From Thunnus maccoyii (taxonomy: Eukaryota > Chordata > Actinopteri > Scombriformes > Scombridae), in contig NC_056550.1 in NCBI RefSeq assembly GCF_910596095.1, forward strand, positions 28,297,699 through 28,361,698: a stretch of 64,000 bases of DNA, in the 5' to 3' direction. The position numbers were made by a program, and so were the translations under genes. The notes below the pieces were generated by a model. It was not told the DNA's origin. It searched no databases and worked only from the letters and a program-made list of their open reading frames with translations. Below, piece after piece: positions 25,401 through 35,286 of the stretch; the stretch's first letter is position 1, and each line of letters starts with the position of its first letter.

Positions 25401-27427
25401 ACAACCCCTTCAAAATGATGTGTTTTACTATCAGAATTTGATCCATTCAGTCCAGTAACATTTGGAAAGTCTAGAAGAGCTGTGTGATTGAATTATTTTA
25501 ATCCCATTCAAGTTAGCAGCTGGCTCGGCTGCGGAAGTATCTGGCCCGCGTGCTCAATGGGCCACACGATCCTGGAAGATCCGGAATATTTACCCAGAGG
25601 TCGAACTTTTTTGGCTTCATGGGCCACTGAGCAACTTTCACAGGAATGAACGGAGCCCCACCTCCAATGTAAGTCCAGTTCTCTTTATACATCCATGGCA
25701 TGAGGTCAAAATGATCACTCTGAAAGCCACCAAACTTGTTTAATTGTGTTGTTTGGCTAACTTACTGAATTTTTCAATTGAAAGAATCTGCCAATCATAA
25801 TTTTTTTCATCACATTTGATCATTTATCAAATGATTAATAGATAGATAAATGGATAGATCCCATATTTATGGGCTTAGCATGTTTGTTGTTAGCGCAATT
25901 TGTTAGCATGTTAACTGTAGTGTTTGTTAACATACCAACATGGTAACACCTTTTGTTAGCATGCTAACAGTAACTTGCCAGGCTTACAATGTTACAACAG
26001 CTTAAAGTTAGTAATACCATGATAACTGTAAGGAGAAACTAACTCCTGTCGCGCTTCCCTCAAGTAAAACTTGATTTTCTTTTCTTAGAGCCTAATCAGT
26101 ATCAACTTGGAATTTTATAAATGTTGCCCTCTGGAGGCATGTTCGATCTTGTCATTAAAACAGGTTAGACCTTTTTTTAAAAATCATTAAAAAACTATTT
26201 ATCAATAATCAACTATTATTTTTATTCAATCAATTAATTAATTTTAATTAATCAATTGATTATTTTTATTTATTTAATTAATTAATTAAGTTTCTGTTCA
26301 AAGGACCAGCGTATAGGTTTTAGTGGCATCTAGCAGTGAGATTGCAGATTGCAACCAACTGAATACCCCTCCCCTTCCAAGCAGGTAGGAGAACCTACAG
26401 CGGCCATGAAACTCACAAAAAACATGAAGGGCCTTCTCTACAAACCAGCGTTTGGTTTGTCCATTCTGGGCTACTGTAGAAACATGGCGGTGCAACATGG
26501 CGGGGTATAGAAAGAATCAGTGAACACAGTAAGTGTGTGGGCAATAAAGTCAATCAGTATCTCCACAGTAGTACTGTCCTGCTAAGATAAAGGCTTTTCA
26601 ACACAAAAGTGTGTGTGTGTGTGTGTGTGTGTGTAGTCAGGGAGATAACAGAGTGTCCCTGCTCACAATGATAACACACTGATCCAATACAAAAACAGAG
26701 GGATGACAGAGTTTCCTTTAGACAAACGCAGGTGATCAGCAGGATTAAAGCTTAATCTGCACATTTTCTTTGCATGTGTCAATGATGAAATGCCATCGGT
26801 TTGTATGTCAGTGGTATTATACATGTTCCAGGACAGACTAGCAGCATTTCTTTTTGTATTCTTTGTTCAGGGACCACAAATGAAAAACAGCCTCTTCACT
26901 AACTTTGGAGCATTTACAGTAATGTTTATTAATGTGCACTGTGTCTGTTAAATAAGTTCTGTAAGGCTGTAGTAAGCAGTGTTTTGAGCTATATGATAAG
27001 CACGCTGACTCACTGTCACACTTTCATGGTTTTCAGGGACACTTGAACAGAACAGAGCCATCATTAATGTTATTAGTAACACTACTATGACAAGTCAAAA
27101 TGTCTGCTGTGAAAAACATCTACTTTCAAACGAGTGCTGTTAGCCACAAGATAACCTGAGAGTAGCTGTACTCGTCAACAACAAATGATGTTAAGAAGCA
27201 GTATCTGGTTAATTGAACCACAGCTGAATCTCAGGTTGATTCTTTCTGTTCTTTCTGCCCTCTGACCTTTCATTGTCCTGGCGGATGTAGGTGAGCGGTC
27301 CGATCTCCACGCGGGCGATATTGGTGTTCTGGTCCAGCACATGGATGTAGTGGTGAGGCGGGATCCGGATGATGGACGCGTCCACCAGCCCCTCAGTATC
27401 CCTGTGGGTTCCTCCCTTCTTAGACAT
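6998..27427 (-). CDS. mvp: Major vault protein (copy A, complete)
   Basis: MVP is the main shell protein of the cytoplasmic vault ribonucleoprotein particle. Coding exons (minus): 27427-27267, 25209-25014, 24453-24330, 22798-22667, 22011-21917, 20445-20209, 19331-19206, 17077-16859, 16386-16151, 16065-15868, 13942-13798, 13682-13471, 12524-12408, 11262-11136, 7860-7672, 7135-6998. All have GT-AG borders and matching phases; the sum is 2652 nt, 883 aa plus stop, close to human MVP (893 aa from memory). N-terminal MVP repeats fill about residues 1-500 ([45 protein letters not shown]). The shoulder ([36 protein letters not shown]) and the alanine/glutamate-rich cap helix (about 640-835) follow. 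The start fits the first ATG of the exon, followed by a lysine-rich leader before the first repeat. Oddities: an acidic run at residues 358-369 and a Gly-Gln repeat C-terminus. Confidence 0.96.
7003..7028 (-). repeat. GGCCAG hexamer repeat encoding the Gly-Gln tail of MVP
   Basis: The last codons before the mvp stop are five Gly-Gln pairs, encoded by four near-perfect GGCCAG units plus flanks. The tract ends directly at the TGA (6998-7000), so unit number changes would lengthen the tail without breaking the frame. Confidence 0.85.
7861..7892 (-). repeat. Dinucleotide tract forming the 3' splice site of mvp exon 15
   Basis: On the mvp strand the intron ends in (GT)n-GCAG, so a dinucleotide microsatellite replaces the usual polypyrimidine tract just before the exon starting at 7860. 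Confidence 0.7.
8010..10485 (+). mobile_element. CR1/L2-clade LINE, 5'-truncated, with intact reverse transcriptase frame
   Basis: The insertion sits antisense in mvp intron 14. A frame that is open from about 8010 to the stop at 9897-9899 encodes the pre-RT linker ([21 protein letters not shown]), the RT fingers and palm, and the C-terminal segment. The catalytic YADD is at residues 311-314 counted from 8127. The 3' tail carries the AAAGGGGAGTTTTT box, ends in TATATAAATAAAGATTGATT and then a GATT microsatellite, as typical for this clade. The endonuclease domain is missing, so it cannot move on its own. Confidence 0.9.
8127..9899 (+). CDS. LINE ORF2 fragment: reverse transcriptase
   Basis: This is a 590-codon open frame with no internal stop. 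Recognisable parts are [17 protein letters not shown] (fingers), [17 protein letters not shown] (motif A region with the first catalytic aspartate), [13 protein letters not shown] (motif B), YADDTQLY (motif C) and a downstream [12 protein letters not shown] / LHWLPV segment typical of L2-like elements. There is no host promoter or ATG at its start: the frame extends upstream to about 8010 where the copy is truncated, so it is a retroelement remnant and not a host gene. The uninterrupted frame suggests recent insertion. Confidence 0.9.
   Translation: MARLTKSHNSTDPCIPIALSSNDFMSFFNDKILTIRDKINHLLPSTGTVLSPNTGTLVTAVNPDIYLDCFSPVDLSELTSMICSAKPSTCLLDPIPTRLLKEALPLVSPSLLDMINLSLVTGYVPQSFKVAVIKPLLKKPTLDSGVLANYRPISNLPFLSKILEKAVSNQLCDFLHNNSLFEDFQSGFRAHHSTETALVKVTNDLLTASDKGFVSILVLLDLSAAFDTIDHQILLQRLEHLIGIKGTALTWFKSYLSDRFQFVHVNDESSVKAKVRHGVPQGSVLGPILFTLYMLPLGNIIRKHSINFHCYADDTQLYLSMKPDEPNQLNKLQTCLNDIKTWMTCNFLLLNSDKTEVIVLGPKHLRNTLSNDKAILDGITLASSTTVRNLGVIFDQDMSFNSHINQISRTAFFHLRNITKIRHILSLKDAEKLVHAFVTSRLDYCNSLLSGCPNKSLKTLQLVQNAAARVLTKTRKRDHISPILASLHWLPVKSRIEFKILLLTYKALNGQAPSYLEELIIPYYPTRTLRSQYAGLLVVPTICKSRMGGRAFSYQAPLLWNHLPDSVRGADTLSMFKSRLKTFLFDKAYS
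11325..12232 (+). mobile_element. Non-autonomous hAT-like element in mvp intron 13
   Basis: The element begins CAGTGGTGGAA and ends TTCCACCACTG, perfect inverted termini. It is flanked by imperfect 8-bp duplications (TACATGGT / TTCATAGT), the size made by hAT transposases. It carries AAGTACATTTAC and AGTGGAGTAGAAAGTA words found in related fragments near 7190, 31180, 39738 and 58330. No transposase is present. A second element lies inside it (11641-11972). Confidence 0.85.
11641..11972 (+). mobile_element. Second hAT-like element nested inside 11325-12232
   Basis: It runs from CAGTGGTTCCCAACCT to AGGTTGGAAACCACTG, inverted termini of a widespread hAT-derived repeat. The near-perfect 8-bp flanks are GTTTAGTC and GTTTCATC. 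The same inner element with the same flanks, reversed, occurs at 39984-40315. Confidence 0.85.
15075..15152 (+). mobile_element. Short Tc1/mariner-like palindromic repeat
   Basis: This piece of about 78 bp starts TACAGTACCAGTTTGGACAC and ends GTCCAAACTTTTGACTGTTA-CTGTA. The inverted ends resemble the common teleost CAGTACCAGTCAAAAGTTTG family. It lies in mvp intron 10. Confidence 0.65.
17634..17830 (+). repeat. ATTAATCGATTA-type dispersed repeat
   Basis: Copy in mvp intron 7; it shares AGCTGCAAATATTAGTCAATTAATTGATTA-like start words and the TGGTTCCAGCTTCTTAAATG segment with the other copies. Confidence 0.65.
19388..19700 (+). repeat. ATTAATCGATTA-type dispersed repeat
   Basis: Divergent copy in mvp intron 6, recognised by the CTCAATGATCAGAAG start, TTAGCTTCTCAAATGTTATAA, ACTGAATAACTTTGGG and a terminal CAATTGATCGAGAAAATAAT. 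Confidence 0.6.
22140..22340 (+). repeat. Degenerate tandem repeat of GTTAGCATTAAAAAGAGTAAT
   Basis: Roughly ten imperfect copies of a 20-24 bp unit lie in mvp intron 4. Homologous arrays are found in the same position, 5' of the ISG12 exons on the transcript, at about 36895-37090 (fusion B) and 48030-48200 (fusion C). Homology between mvp and the fusion genes appears to end at or near this array. Confidence 0.75.
22637..22662 (-). repeat. CA repeat at the 5' splice site of mvp exon 4
   Basis: On the mvp strand the intron begins GTCT and is followed at once by a CA dinucleotide tract. The fusion genes have the same arrangement at 37429-37446 and 48557-48632. Confidence 0.8.
23643..24247 (+). 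mobile_element. Non-autonomous DNA element with CAGTGTTG / CAACACTG ends
   Basis: It lies in mvp intron 3. It begins CAGTGTTGTTGGTAACG and ends GTTACCCCAACACTG, giving imperfect inverted termini. Inside are repeated GTAACGTAA and CAAGTTACT words typical of a common teleost hAT-type repeat. No coding capacity and no clear target duplication were seen. A related fragment lies near 18905-19030. Confidence 0.7.
26296..26505 (+). repeat. Dispersed teleost repeat fragment (TTTAGTGGCATCTAGC type)
   Basis: In mvp intron 1. It carries GTGGCATCTAGCAGTGAG, GATTGCAACCAACTGAATAC and GAAACATGGCGGTGCAACAT, a word order that I recognise from a very common fish repeat. Copy number elsewhere cannot be shown from this window. 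Confidence 0.55.
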
Positions 27428-28398
27428 GATCTAAACAAAATACTGCAGAGAGAGGAGAGAGTCTGTCAGTAACGTTACAAACCAGACTGTATCGTCAATT
27501 TATCTGTTTTAAAGATATTACAGAATTTTATATGGGACTTTTTTTGCAAAAATGCTTTTTAAAGTTGATGTGAAGCTTATATTCAGCTTCAGCAGTCTGA
27601 GTTAGTCATATCAAGTGGATATCTGACACATTTACTGTCTTTTTAGCGTCAAATTCCCTCTTTGTGTTTCCTCAGACAGTGTTTCCCTGTTGAGCTGCAG
27701 GTGGAAGTATAGTAACAAAAAGAGGAACTTTGGCACTAAAAAGACTGTAACGTTGAAAGATATCTACTTGATTTGACTCATTTGGACGCTGAAGCTTCAT
27801 ATTAGCTTCAGATAAACTTTTAAATACATTTTTGCACAGAAGGAGGACTGTGGATTTTGTCCTCCATCACTTCCATTGTAAGGTCATTATGAAGGGATCT
27901 TTTAATGGTCAGTATGAACAGGAGGAATGATTACAGCAAGAAAAACAGGTTTCAATGTTCACTTGGGCTCCTGACTGTTGTTTTAGGACACACTTGAAAA
28001 ATTGTGAACCCATCCCAGTATGAACAGCAACTTCATTGTGCACTCAACATGCATGTGACATTGGAGGACGATGAATGACTTTTCTGGAGATAAAAAGCTC
28101 ATTTTAGTGAATGCACGTCTGTAGAGACAAACAGCAGGTGCTGCGCCTCAGGTATGCACACAGACACACCTGCTACACAAAGTGCAAAGTCTGTACAATG
28201 ATGAGTTTAACTCTCAAGCTCTCACACATACTGCACATTCAACAGAGCTTTAACAGGTGCTTCTGTCTTCTGATGAATTATCCTGCCGATAATATTTGCA
28301 TTCACATAAATGAACGTCAACAATGTGTCCATTTGAAACATACAATGAACACTGAGGAGAGAGTGGTGAAGGCCGAAATGTTAGAGAAAGGTTGCCGG

Positions 28399-29590
28399 TT
28401 TGAGCTGCAACGATTAATCAGTTAGTTGATCAACAGAAAGTAAATCAGCAACAAAAAAAACAAACTTTTGATGTTTCCAGCTCCTTAAAAGTGAGAATTT
28501 GCTGCTTTTCTTTGTCCTAGATCACAGCAAATATTATATTTTGGGGGTTTGGACTGTTGGTCAAACAAAACAAGACATCTGAAGAAGTCACCATGGGTTC
28601 TAAGATATTGTGATGCATTTTCTGAGGTTTTACAAACCAAACAATTAATCAATAATGAAGGTTAGTTGCAGCCCTATCAATCCCTGGGCTGGGAGGATAA
28701 CACGTGTTACAACTAATGAGGTGCTATAACTGAAACTAACAGTTATTTTCTTTTTACAATCAATTAATTAAGGGTCTAAAAAAAAACTATAGTCTTCAAA
28801 TGTCTTTTTTTGTACATCAAACAGTCCAAAAAACAAAAATATTCAGTTTGTATGATGTAAAAACAGAGAAAAGCAGCAAATCTTCATTTTGAAAGGAAGG
28901 AAAACAGCATGTTTAGAGTTTTTCTTTGACCATTTTCTGCCGGTAGACTAATCAATTAATTGAATCATCCTTTTATCCCTATATTTAAACACTTTTTTAA
29001 AAAAAAAAGAACTAAATAAAGTATTGCTGTCAGTCAGTGCAACATCCCTGAATACAACCTGTGAGGAGAAAGAAACAATCTACTAACTGCAAACATGAAC
29101 TGAACTTGCACAACTGTTCCAAATCATCTGTTTTCCAGTTTTAGACCATATTTTAATCCTTTTGTCAGAAATAAATTTTCATTAACGAACTGCATTGTAT
29201 CATTAAAACATCACTGTTGAATCATGATACTGCACTATTATTTGTTTTCTGTTTGTTATTTTGCCTCAGTGAGTAAGAAATTAATGAGATGTTCCAGCAA
29301 GAACAGAAGTAATCTGCTGATTATTTAATCGATTAGTTGTTTGTCTATAAAATGGTGACAGACAATGGTGAAAAATGTTGATCACTGTTTCCCAAAACCA
29401 ACAATGACATCCTCAAATCGAGTCCATGACTCGAAAGATATTCAGTTTACTGTCATAGAGACTAAATAAACCAGAAAATATTCACATTTAAGAAACTGGA
29501 ATCAGAGAATTTGGACTAATCAAAATAATTGGCAATTAATTTAATAGTGGACAATTAATCAATTAATCGACTTATTACTTCAGCTCTTAT
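28399..29590 (+). repeat. Cluster of three ATTAATCGATTA-type repeats
   Basis: Copies at about 28399-28680, 28730-28985 and 29318-29590 lie in the long untranslated-leader intron of mvp. The second is inverted relative to the first. Shared words are CAATTAATC, AGAAACTGGAATCAGAGAA and GAAAATATTCACATTT. An imperfect ATT/TTG trinucleotide array follows at 29699-29773. Confidence 0.65.
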
Positions 29591-30730
29591 TATCAGTATA
29601 AGTATAAGTAGTATAATAAGTAATAGTATGTAATAAAAGTAAAGATGTTAATTCAGTTTTCTTATGAGAGTAAGGAGTGAAGGAAATAAGGGTTAAAAGA
29701 AATTAATAATAATAATTATTATTATTGTTGTTATTGTTATTATTATTATTATCATTGTTGTTATTGTTATTTTTCCTAAAAGTCACATGACTTTAATTAT
29801 TATTTATAGCTGCTTATGTTGTTAAATTCCTGTGTGATGGTTCTGGAAACTCCTCTACACTGAGATTGTGTTTCAGCTGAGAGGTTAAATTATTCATCAC
29901 TTGTGATCCTGAGTCATATTTCCCACTCATGAGAGAGATTAATGGATAAAAACACAACACAGAGAAGGAAAATGTGGCACAGACATGAAGTAGGAAATGC
30001 AAAGATAAGAAGGGAGGCTCCTCTTTATGCTTCTTCTCTGTAGAAACTGTAATGTTATTGGGGACAAAGTACATCAGCTCTGGCTGGACGGGTTTTCACT
30101 GCAGGCCTGACGGTGAAATTCATCTGCTCTAACTTCCCATTTTCAATATATACATTTTAGTCAAGTCATACACATAGGCCTAAAGGGTGGCATCCGCTTT
30201 ACCGATGTAAATATTTTGTTTACAGCAGGAAGTAACTTCCTGGTGATGCACCTCTACGCCCTGATAAATTGCGCACAGAATAAAGAGAGCGTACCCAACT
30301 CCCATTTCAAAAACTCTAAATTTAATGTCAACTTCCTTGTTAGGCAGTACACACATGATCAGTTTAATTAAGGCATTTTAGGTATTGATATAATGTTCTT
30401 TTGAATACGGCTTGCATTCATACATACAAAGTAGCCCATGTTTCAAATTAGGGTTAATTATAACTTTAAAAATGTCTCTTCTCCACTGTCCACTGATGTT
30501 AACGTCATATCAATGGAAGAAGGCTGGACACAGTTGTTAAAGAGACATTTTAATAAGTACAGAGCTTCTCTGTGTGTCAGACGCACGCCGATTTGAAGAA
30601 ATGCTCCTATTCATTCAGAAAACATCTTCAGATGGTTTATATCATGCGTGAATCTTCAGAGATAAGTAAGTAACTTTTAAACTTCGAGGTTTTGGAGCGG
30701 AGTTCTGTGAGGAAGCTCCCGGATCTTACC

Positions 30731-30920
30731 TCAGCAGCGGTGTGCGGGGAAGAAGGCAGCTCGGACGGATCCTGGCTGGTTACACTGGTGGATGTTCAAG
30801 TTGTGTAAAAGCCAGGACCACTGTACATTCAGCTGCAGTGGTTTTGTGGGGCGTCACTGCTCTGTTGTGATCCCGGAAAAGGGATCATTGGTCACGTGGT
30901 TTACAGGTTGCAGAGCTGCG
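30731..30920 (-). promoter_or_regulatory. Untranslated first exon and promoter region of mvp (copy A)
   Basis: A consensus donor (GCTGAG/GTAAGA) ends the leader exon at 30730 on the minus strand, and its bases are alike to the leader exons of both fusion genes (42754 and 54304). The splice acceptor is at 27443-27444, leaving a 15-nt leader piece before the ATG at 27427. Upstream I see a CCAAT-type box (CCAATGATC on the minus strand) and a CCGGGATC / TTCCGGGA Ets-like word. I see no TATA box and no interferon response element. Confidence 0.6.
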
Positions 30921-31004
30921 TCAGAGTCACTATGGATCCATAAGTGACAAAAAAAAAACCCACAGGTGGTGACAGAAGGCATGTTATTCGTCGTTGTTTT
31001 TTTT

Positions 31005-31040
<36 letters not shown>

Positions 31041-31793
31041 TACGCAAAATGCGTCAGTGATGACGTAAAAACAACGTTTTTGACGCGATGAACCATAAAC
31101 ACTGGTTTCACATCTCAAGTCTTAATTGCTTCCATGTTTCCCTCACTGGCGTCCTTTCTTCAGATTTCGATGTTTACAAGCAGTGGTGGAAAGTAACTAA
31201 GTACATTTACTCAAGTACTGTACTGAAGTACAATTTTGAAGTACTTTACTTATAATTTAACTTTAGAAGAACAACTTGATTTCTTTCTGTTGAGAATACT
31301 GTAAACCTGTAATTAAAACCCTTCTGTAAAATAAACTAATGCTCAAAACTCTTATCTTAATGTATTTGTGATTTATAACCACAGATATCCAGCAGGGGGC
31401 GATGTGACAGTATGTGTGGTTGTATGCTCTTCATCTGACAGCTCTGTGTGTAGGACAACTGTTTGATATACCAAAGACCCATAAATCAAAGCTGGTCTTG
31501 ACTCATTCTAGGACATTTACAGCATTTTACATTAAGGAAAGTGGAAAACATTAATAATGCTTGGAATTTGTTTGTTTGTTGTTGTTGTTGTTGTTGTTGT
31601 ACTCTAAGAGAATGCTGTTAAAGGAAAAGATTAAACAGCAGAAAAAGGCAAGTGGACTAAACATTACAGCATCACAGGCTTGTCAGTAGAATACAACTTT
31701 ACATGGAATTTACTTACAACCTTCAACTTGATTACATTTATGAAAAGAAAATTTGTTACGATATTTTTCAAAAAACCTAACCAAGGAAGGTTA

Positions 31794-31849
<56 letters not shown>

Positions 31850-32039
31850 CATTTAAAGGACTAAACCTTCAGTTTAGTCTTGTTTAGTTATATTTAGAGA
31901 CTTTGATCAGAGTCACTACATGTCATATATTGTTATTTTTAGGACAAGCTGGTCTACTCAGAAATACCATCAGATTCCTTTCTATGGCCTCATAAAAGCC
32001 ACATGTTTGTCAAAGATACTATTAAGCCTCCCCAAATAG
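30921..32039. other. Intergenic, simple repeats only
   Basis: It contains a (TTG)n tract at about 31003-31040, a partial hAT-type fragment (AGTGGTGGAAAGTAACTAAG) at 31180-31260, a second short (TTG)n near 31577-31601 and a (CAT)n tract at 31796-31848. I see no gene. Confidence 0.7.
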
Positions 32040-32290
32040 TTAGGCAGAACCGATTCCCATTTCCATGTTCTTTTTTAATTCTGTGTAATTCTGATCCAAG
32101 GGGAGGTGGAGCACTAAAGAACATGTGTTGGCTTTTGGCAATCTTGCCAGTCCATCATCTGGATGGAAAAATTCCAGCATTGGCTGGATCCTAAACCCCG
32201 TTCCCGGGTGACAAATATGAGCACTTGCTTGAGGGTGATGGGATCGGCGAGTCCACCTGTACATAAATTGACAAAGAAACATAAAATATT
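32040..32290 (-). pseudogene. HECT-domain C-terminal fragment, frameshifted
   Basis: One minus-strand frame reads MLEFFHPDDGLARLPKANTC followed by SLVLHLPLDQNYTELKKNME, which resembles the C-terminal lobe of HECT E3 ligases: the LPKANTC word holds the catalytic cysteine environment. Just upstream on the transcript another frame reads VLIFVTRERGL, matching the preceding FVTG-like strand, so a frameshift lies near 32210. No other exons, start or promoter are seen. It is probably a stray copy of one of the multicopy fish HECT genes, or part of a mobile element. Family call is by motif only. Confidence 0.5.
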
Positions 32291-32550
32291 GCAATATGAC
32301 TTACAAAACCGTATGGATCATAGCCGGGAGTAGGTTGTATAAAATAGAGAATCAAAACAGATTTACCCAGTAAATGTGTTTTGGAGAAACACCGAAACAT
32401 TATCTCTGTTTCCCTCAGATTTCAGTTTAATGCCTGTGAGTTCTGTTTCATTAAGTTATCTACCTCATATAATTGTTACAATTTGGCAAAAGTGAATGTA
32501 TTATTCTTTTTGAATTATTCCTTAATGATTTTTAGATTATTCTTTTTAGA

Positions 32551-33101
32551 TTATTTCTTCAATCCCACTATTCCTCCAGTGCTGCCCGTAGCTGCAGTGG
32601 CGGTCCTGAGCCCAGTTATACCTGCAGTCAGATAACACTGCCAGCAGCTCATCAATGGATTTTAATCGAGCAATCAAAGCCTTGTTCTCAATGTTACATT
32701 ATTGTTTCTTTCAGTTCCAGGCTGATCAGACACAAGGATTTTGTGTAATTATTCCACTTCAGAAATGATATGATATGATCATCATTTCATCAATGATTAT
32801 GGCTTTAACCTGCTGACTGCAAAATAGCCACTAGACTTCCCGCTGCCACTCCTCCTCCGTTAGTAATTGCAGCACTGGACATCATGCCTGCAGCGATGGA
32901 GCCTCCTGCTATTCCAGCTGAGGTGAAACCTATGGCCCCCAGAATAAGAGGGGCCACAACCAGCGAACCTCTTGGAAAACACAGTCAAGAAAACTTTGGA
33001 AAAAATGGTTCATAATATTTTAGCATGACTTTGTGAGTTAAATTTTAAGGTGATTCATAAATACTTTCCCAACATCTTACCTGAACCTGCTGCAAATGTC
33101 A
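32551..33101 (-). CDS. IFI27/ISG12-like gene, 3' exons only (copy D)
   Basis: Three exons with good splice sites and compatible phases match the ISG12 half of the fusion genes: 33101-33081 (21 nt), 32968-32810 (159 nt) and 32621-32551 (71 nt, TAA stop). They read VTFAAG, then [18 protein letters not shown]...[18 protein letters not shown], then a shortened glycine/threonine tail ending in GGIVGLKK. No stop interrupts them. I found no starting exon between 33102 and fusion B, and no MVP exons belong to it, so it is either a truncated relic or a gene with an unrecognised first exon. Compared with B and C the tail is 19-20 residues shorter and lacks the basic end. Confidence 0.6.
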
Positions 33102-35122
33102 CTGAAACACAATATTATAACAAAAATTGATATCTAATAACAGCTCAGCTGGCCAATAATAAAAGACATTTTCTGTCATAACTATCATCATTAAATGGTA
33201 ATTATGAAAAACAAGTGTATCTATTAAGAGACTGTATCAGTATTGTCAAAGGAACAGTTATACTTAGAGACGTGGTTGTGGGGGTTAAGTAGCCTCTAAT
33301 TTCTCAAGAAACAAAATAACAGATGGCATCACAGGGTCATTCTCTCTATTAATGTAACCCAAATAAACACTAGTAATTAACATTTCTGAGACAGTAAGTC
33401 GTCACTGTAACTGGAACATGAGAGGAAAAACAAAAGACAAATACTAAAGAGTTGCTACACCTGTTCCAAGTAATTGTACTAAAGTACAATATCACCTATT
33501 TATACTTAAGAGATAATATGTGTTATTCCAGCATACGGGACCTGTAGCGACTTTAAAATGTCTTCACCATTCATGTCCATGTCTACCAACAGTTAAAGAT
33601 AGAATCAGATCTAAAAATTTGACCCAAGATTTGAGTCAAAGTGTATCTAACGTGCAAATATATAATTCCTTTAAGTCCCCATCTTCTCATTTACAGTAAA
33701 TCTGTGAAACCACCTTGATGCAATACTGAACTTTTACCAGTGGAGGGTGATATTTCACACAGCACACAGTTCAGAGTCCCTCCTTGTTCTATTGAGGTGA
33801 AAATGAAGGGTTATCTTCAGTTTAAAGTTAGACATCTTGTAAAAAAAAAAAAACAGCGATTTCTCCACTTTTTTGATTTGTGATCCCTTACAAAAAAGCA
33901 GCAGCCCCTTGTCAGGTTTCAGATATCTAATAAGAGTTTGTAGCAGTTCCATCAATGAGACATCTTCCCTCTAAACTTTTCAGTTTCATTTAAATAATTG
34001 TTTGATGCATAAAGTGGTAGAATTATCCAATACACACCACATGGGCCATCAGTCCACAACTGAAAATGACAATCTAACATCATTTTTAGTGTCGATCCTC
34101 TCATCACAGTTCAGTTCCTGATCTAAATATTTGAATTTAATAAATCTAAAATATCTTGTAATATTTTATAGTTCATGACTCAGCAGTTCCCCCTCAGCTC
34201 AACAGACCATTTTAACATTTTTCAGTTTATTGAAATCATCTCATTTAACTAATGTACTTCTGGTAATGATGATTTGTTATGACCATTTTTAATTATGAAG
34301 CCTAACCAGGGACAGAGGTTGCCAATTAGCCTCGGCTAGAAATCCTATAAGCAACACATCTGTATCATGTTATTGTAACCTGTTACAGTGTTTTTTTTGC
34401 ATTATCCTGACAAATACACTAATAAAATAAACAAAATTTAAAAAAATGTTTTTGTTTAATGCCCACAACTTTACTGTGGCCACAATATCAATTAATTACA
34501 CTTTAATTAAAAAAAAAAAAAATACAACATTTGAGGTTTTGTTTTGTTTTGTTTTAATTAAAATTGGACAATTTGATTAGGCAGGAAAATGTTTTGCACA
34601 ACCTGTCACATCAGGTCTGAAGTTTTTCTTGCGTTACAGCAGCTCCATTTGCAACTTCACAGACAAATTAAGACAAGAAACAAAGATATATACATTTAAT
34701 ATATTTAAAATAACATTACAATCACAGAAGACAATATTCAAGGCCTTTCAACATATATTTGATCTGGGATTAAGCTCCATATTTAATTTTAGGATTGATT
34801 GGTGAATAAAAGAGTGCTTCAGTCTGATCTTATTAAATCGTGGAACCCAGTATCTCCAATTTGATTTTCACAATTTGTTTTCACTGTTCAAGATATGGTT
34901 GTGGTTAGAGAAAATGTTGTTGACCAGTCTTAATATGTTATTATACATGTTATATGTTATGTTATATTCACTCAGCCCTTTCTGATCAGTGGTGGACATT
35001 ATAAGGAATGGAAATATTTACTGAAAAAGCTATATATAAATATAGTTCATGGTGGCGTTGGCTCACAGAACATCTGATGTGGTGCATATTTAAACACAGG
35101 ATCCAGGAAACCGTTCCAACAA

Positions 35123-35128
35123 TTTATT
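35123..35128 (-). terminator. Putative polyadenylation signal of fusion B
   Basis: AATAAA on the minus strand, about 160 nt beyond the stop codon, lying in the loop of a short palindrome (CCAACAAT/ATTGTTGG). Confidence 0.45.
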
Positions 35129-35286
35129 GTTGGTCAAGAGTGGATTGAAATGGTTAGCAGTTGGATGATTTTTTCTATACAAAGGAATATTAAAAAAAAA
35201 ACCTGAGGGGCGGAGCCATATGATCTTGTGGGAGTGGTTTAGTCAGGAGTGGCATGTCGCGTGCAAGTCTAAACAATTTGAATTAA

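Noticed and set aside
30840-30900. Possible interferon element (GGAAAAGGGATC) upstream of mvp
   Set aside because: It lacks the GAAANNGAAA spacing of an ISRE and does not match TTCNNNGAA. It may be a general Ets-type site.
31796-31848. Regularly spaced repeats that might suggest a CRISPR array
   Set aside because: It is a pure trinucleotide CAT microsatellite in a eukaryotic genome, without spacers.
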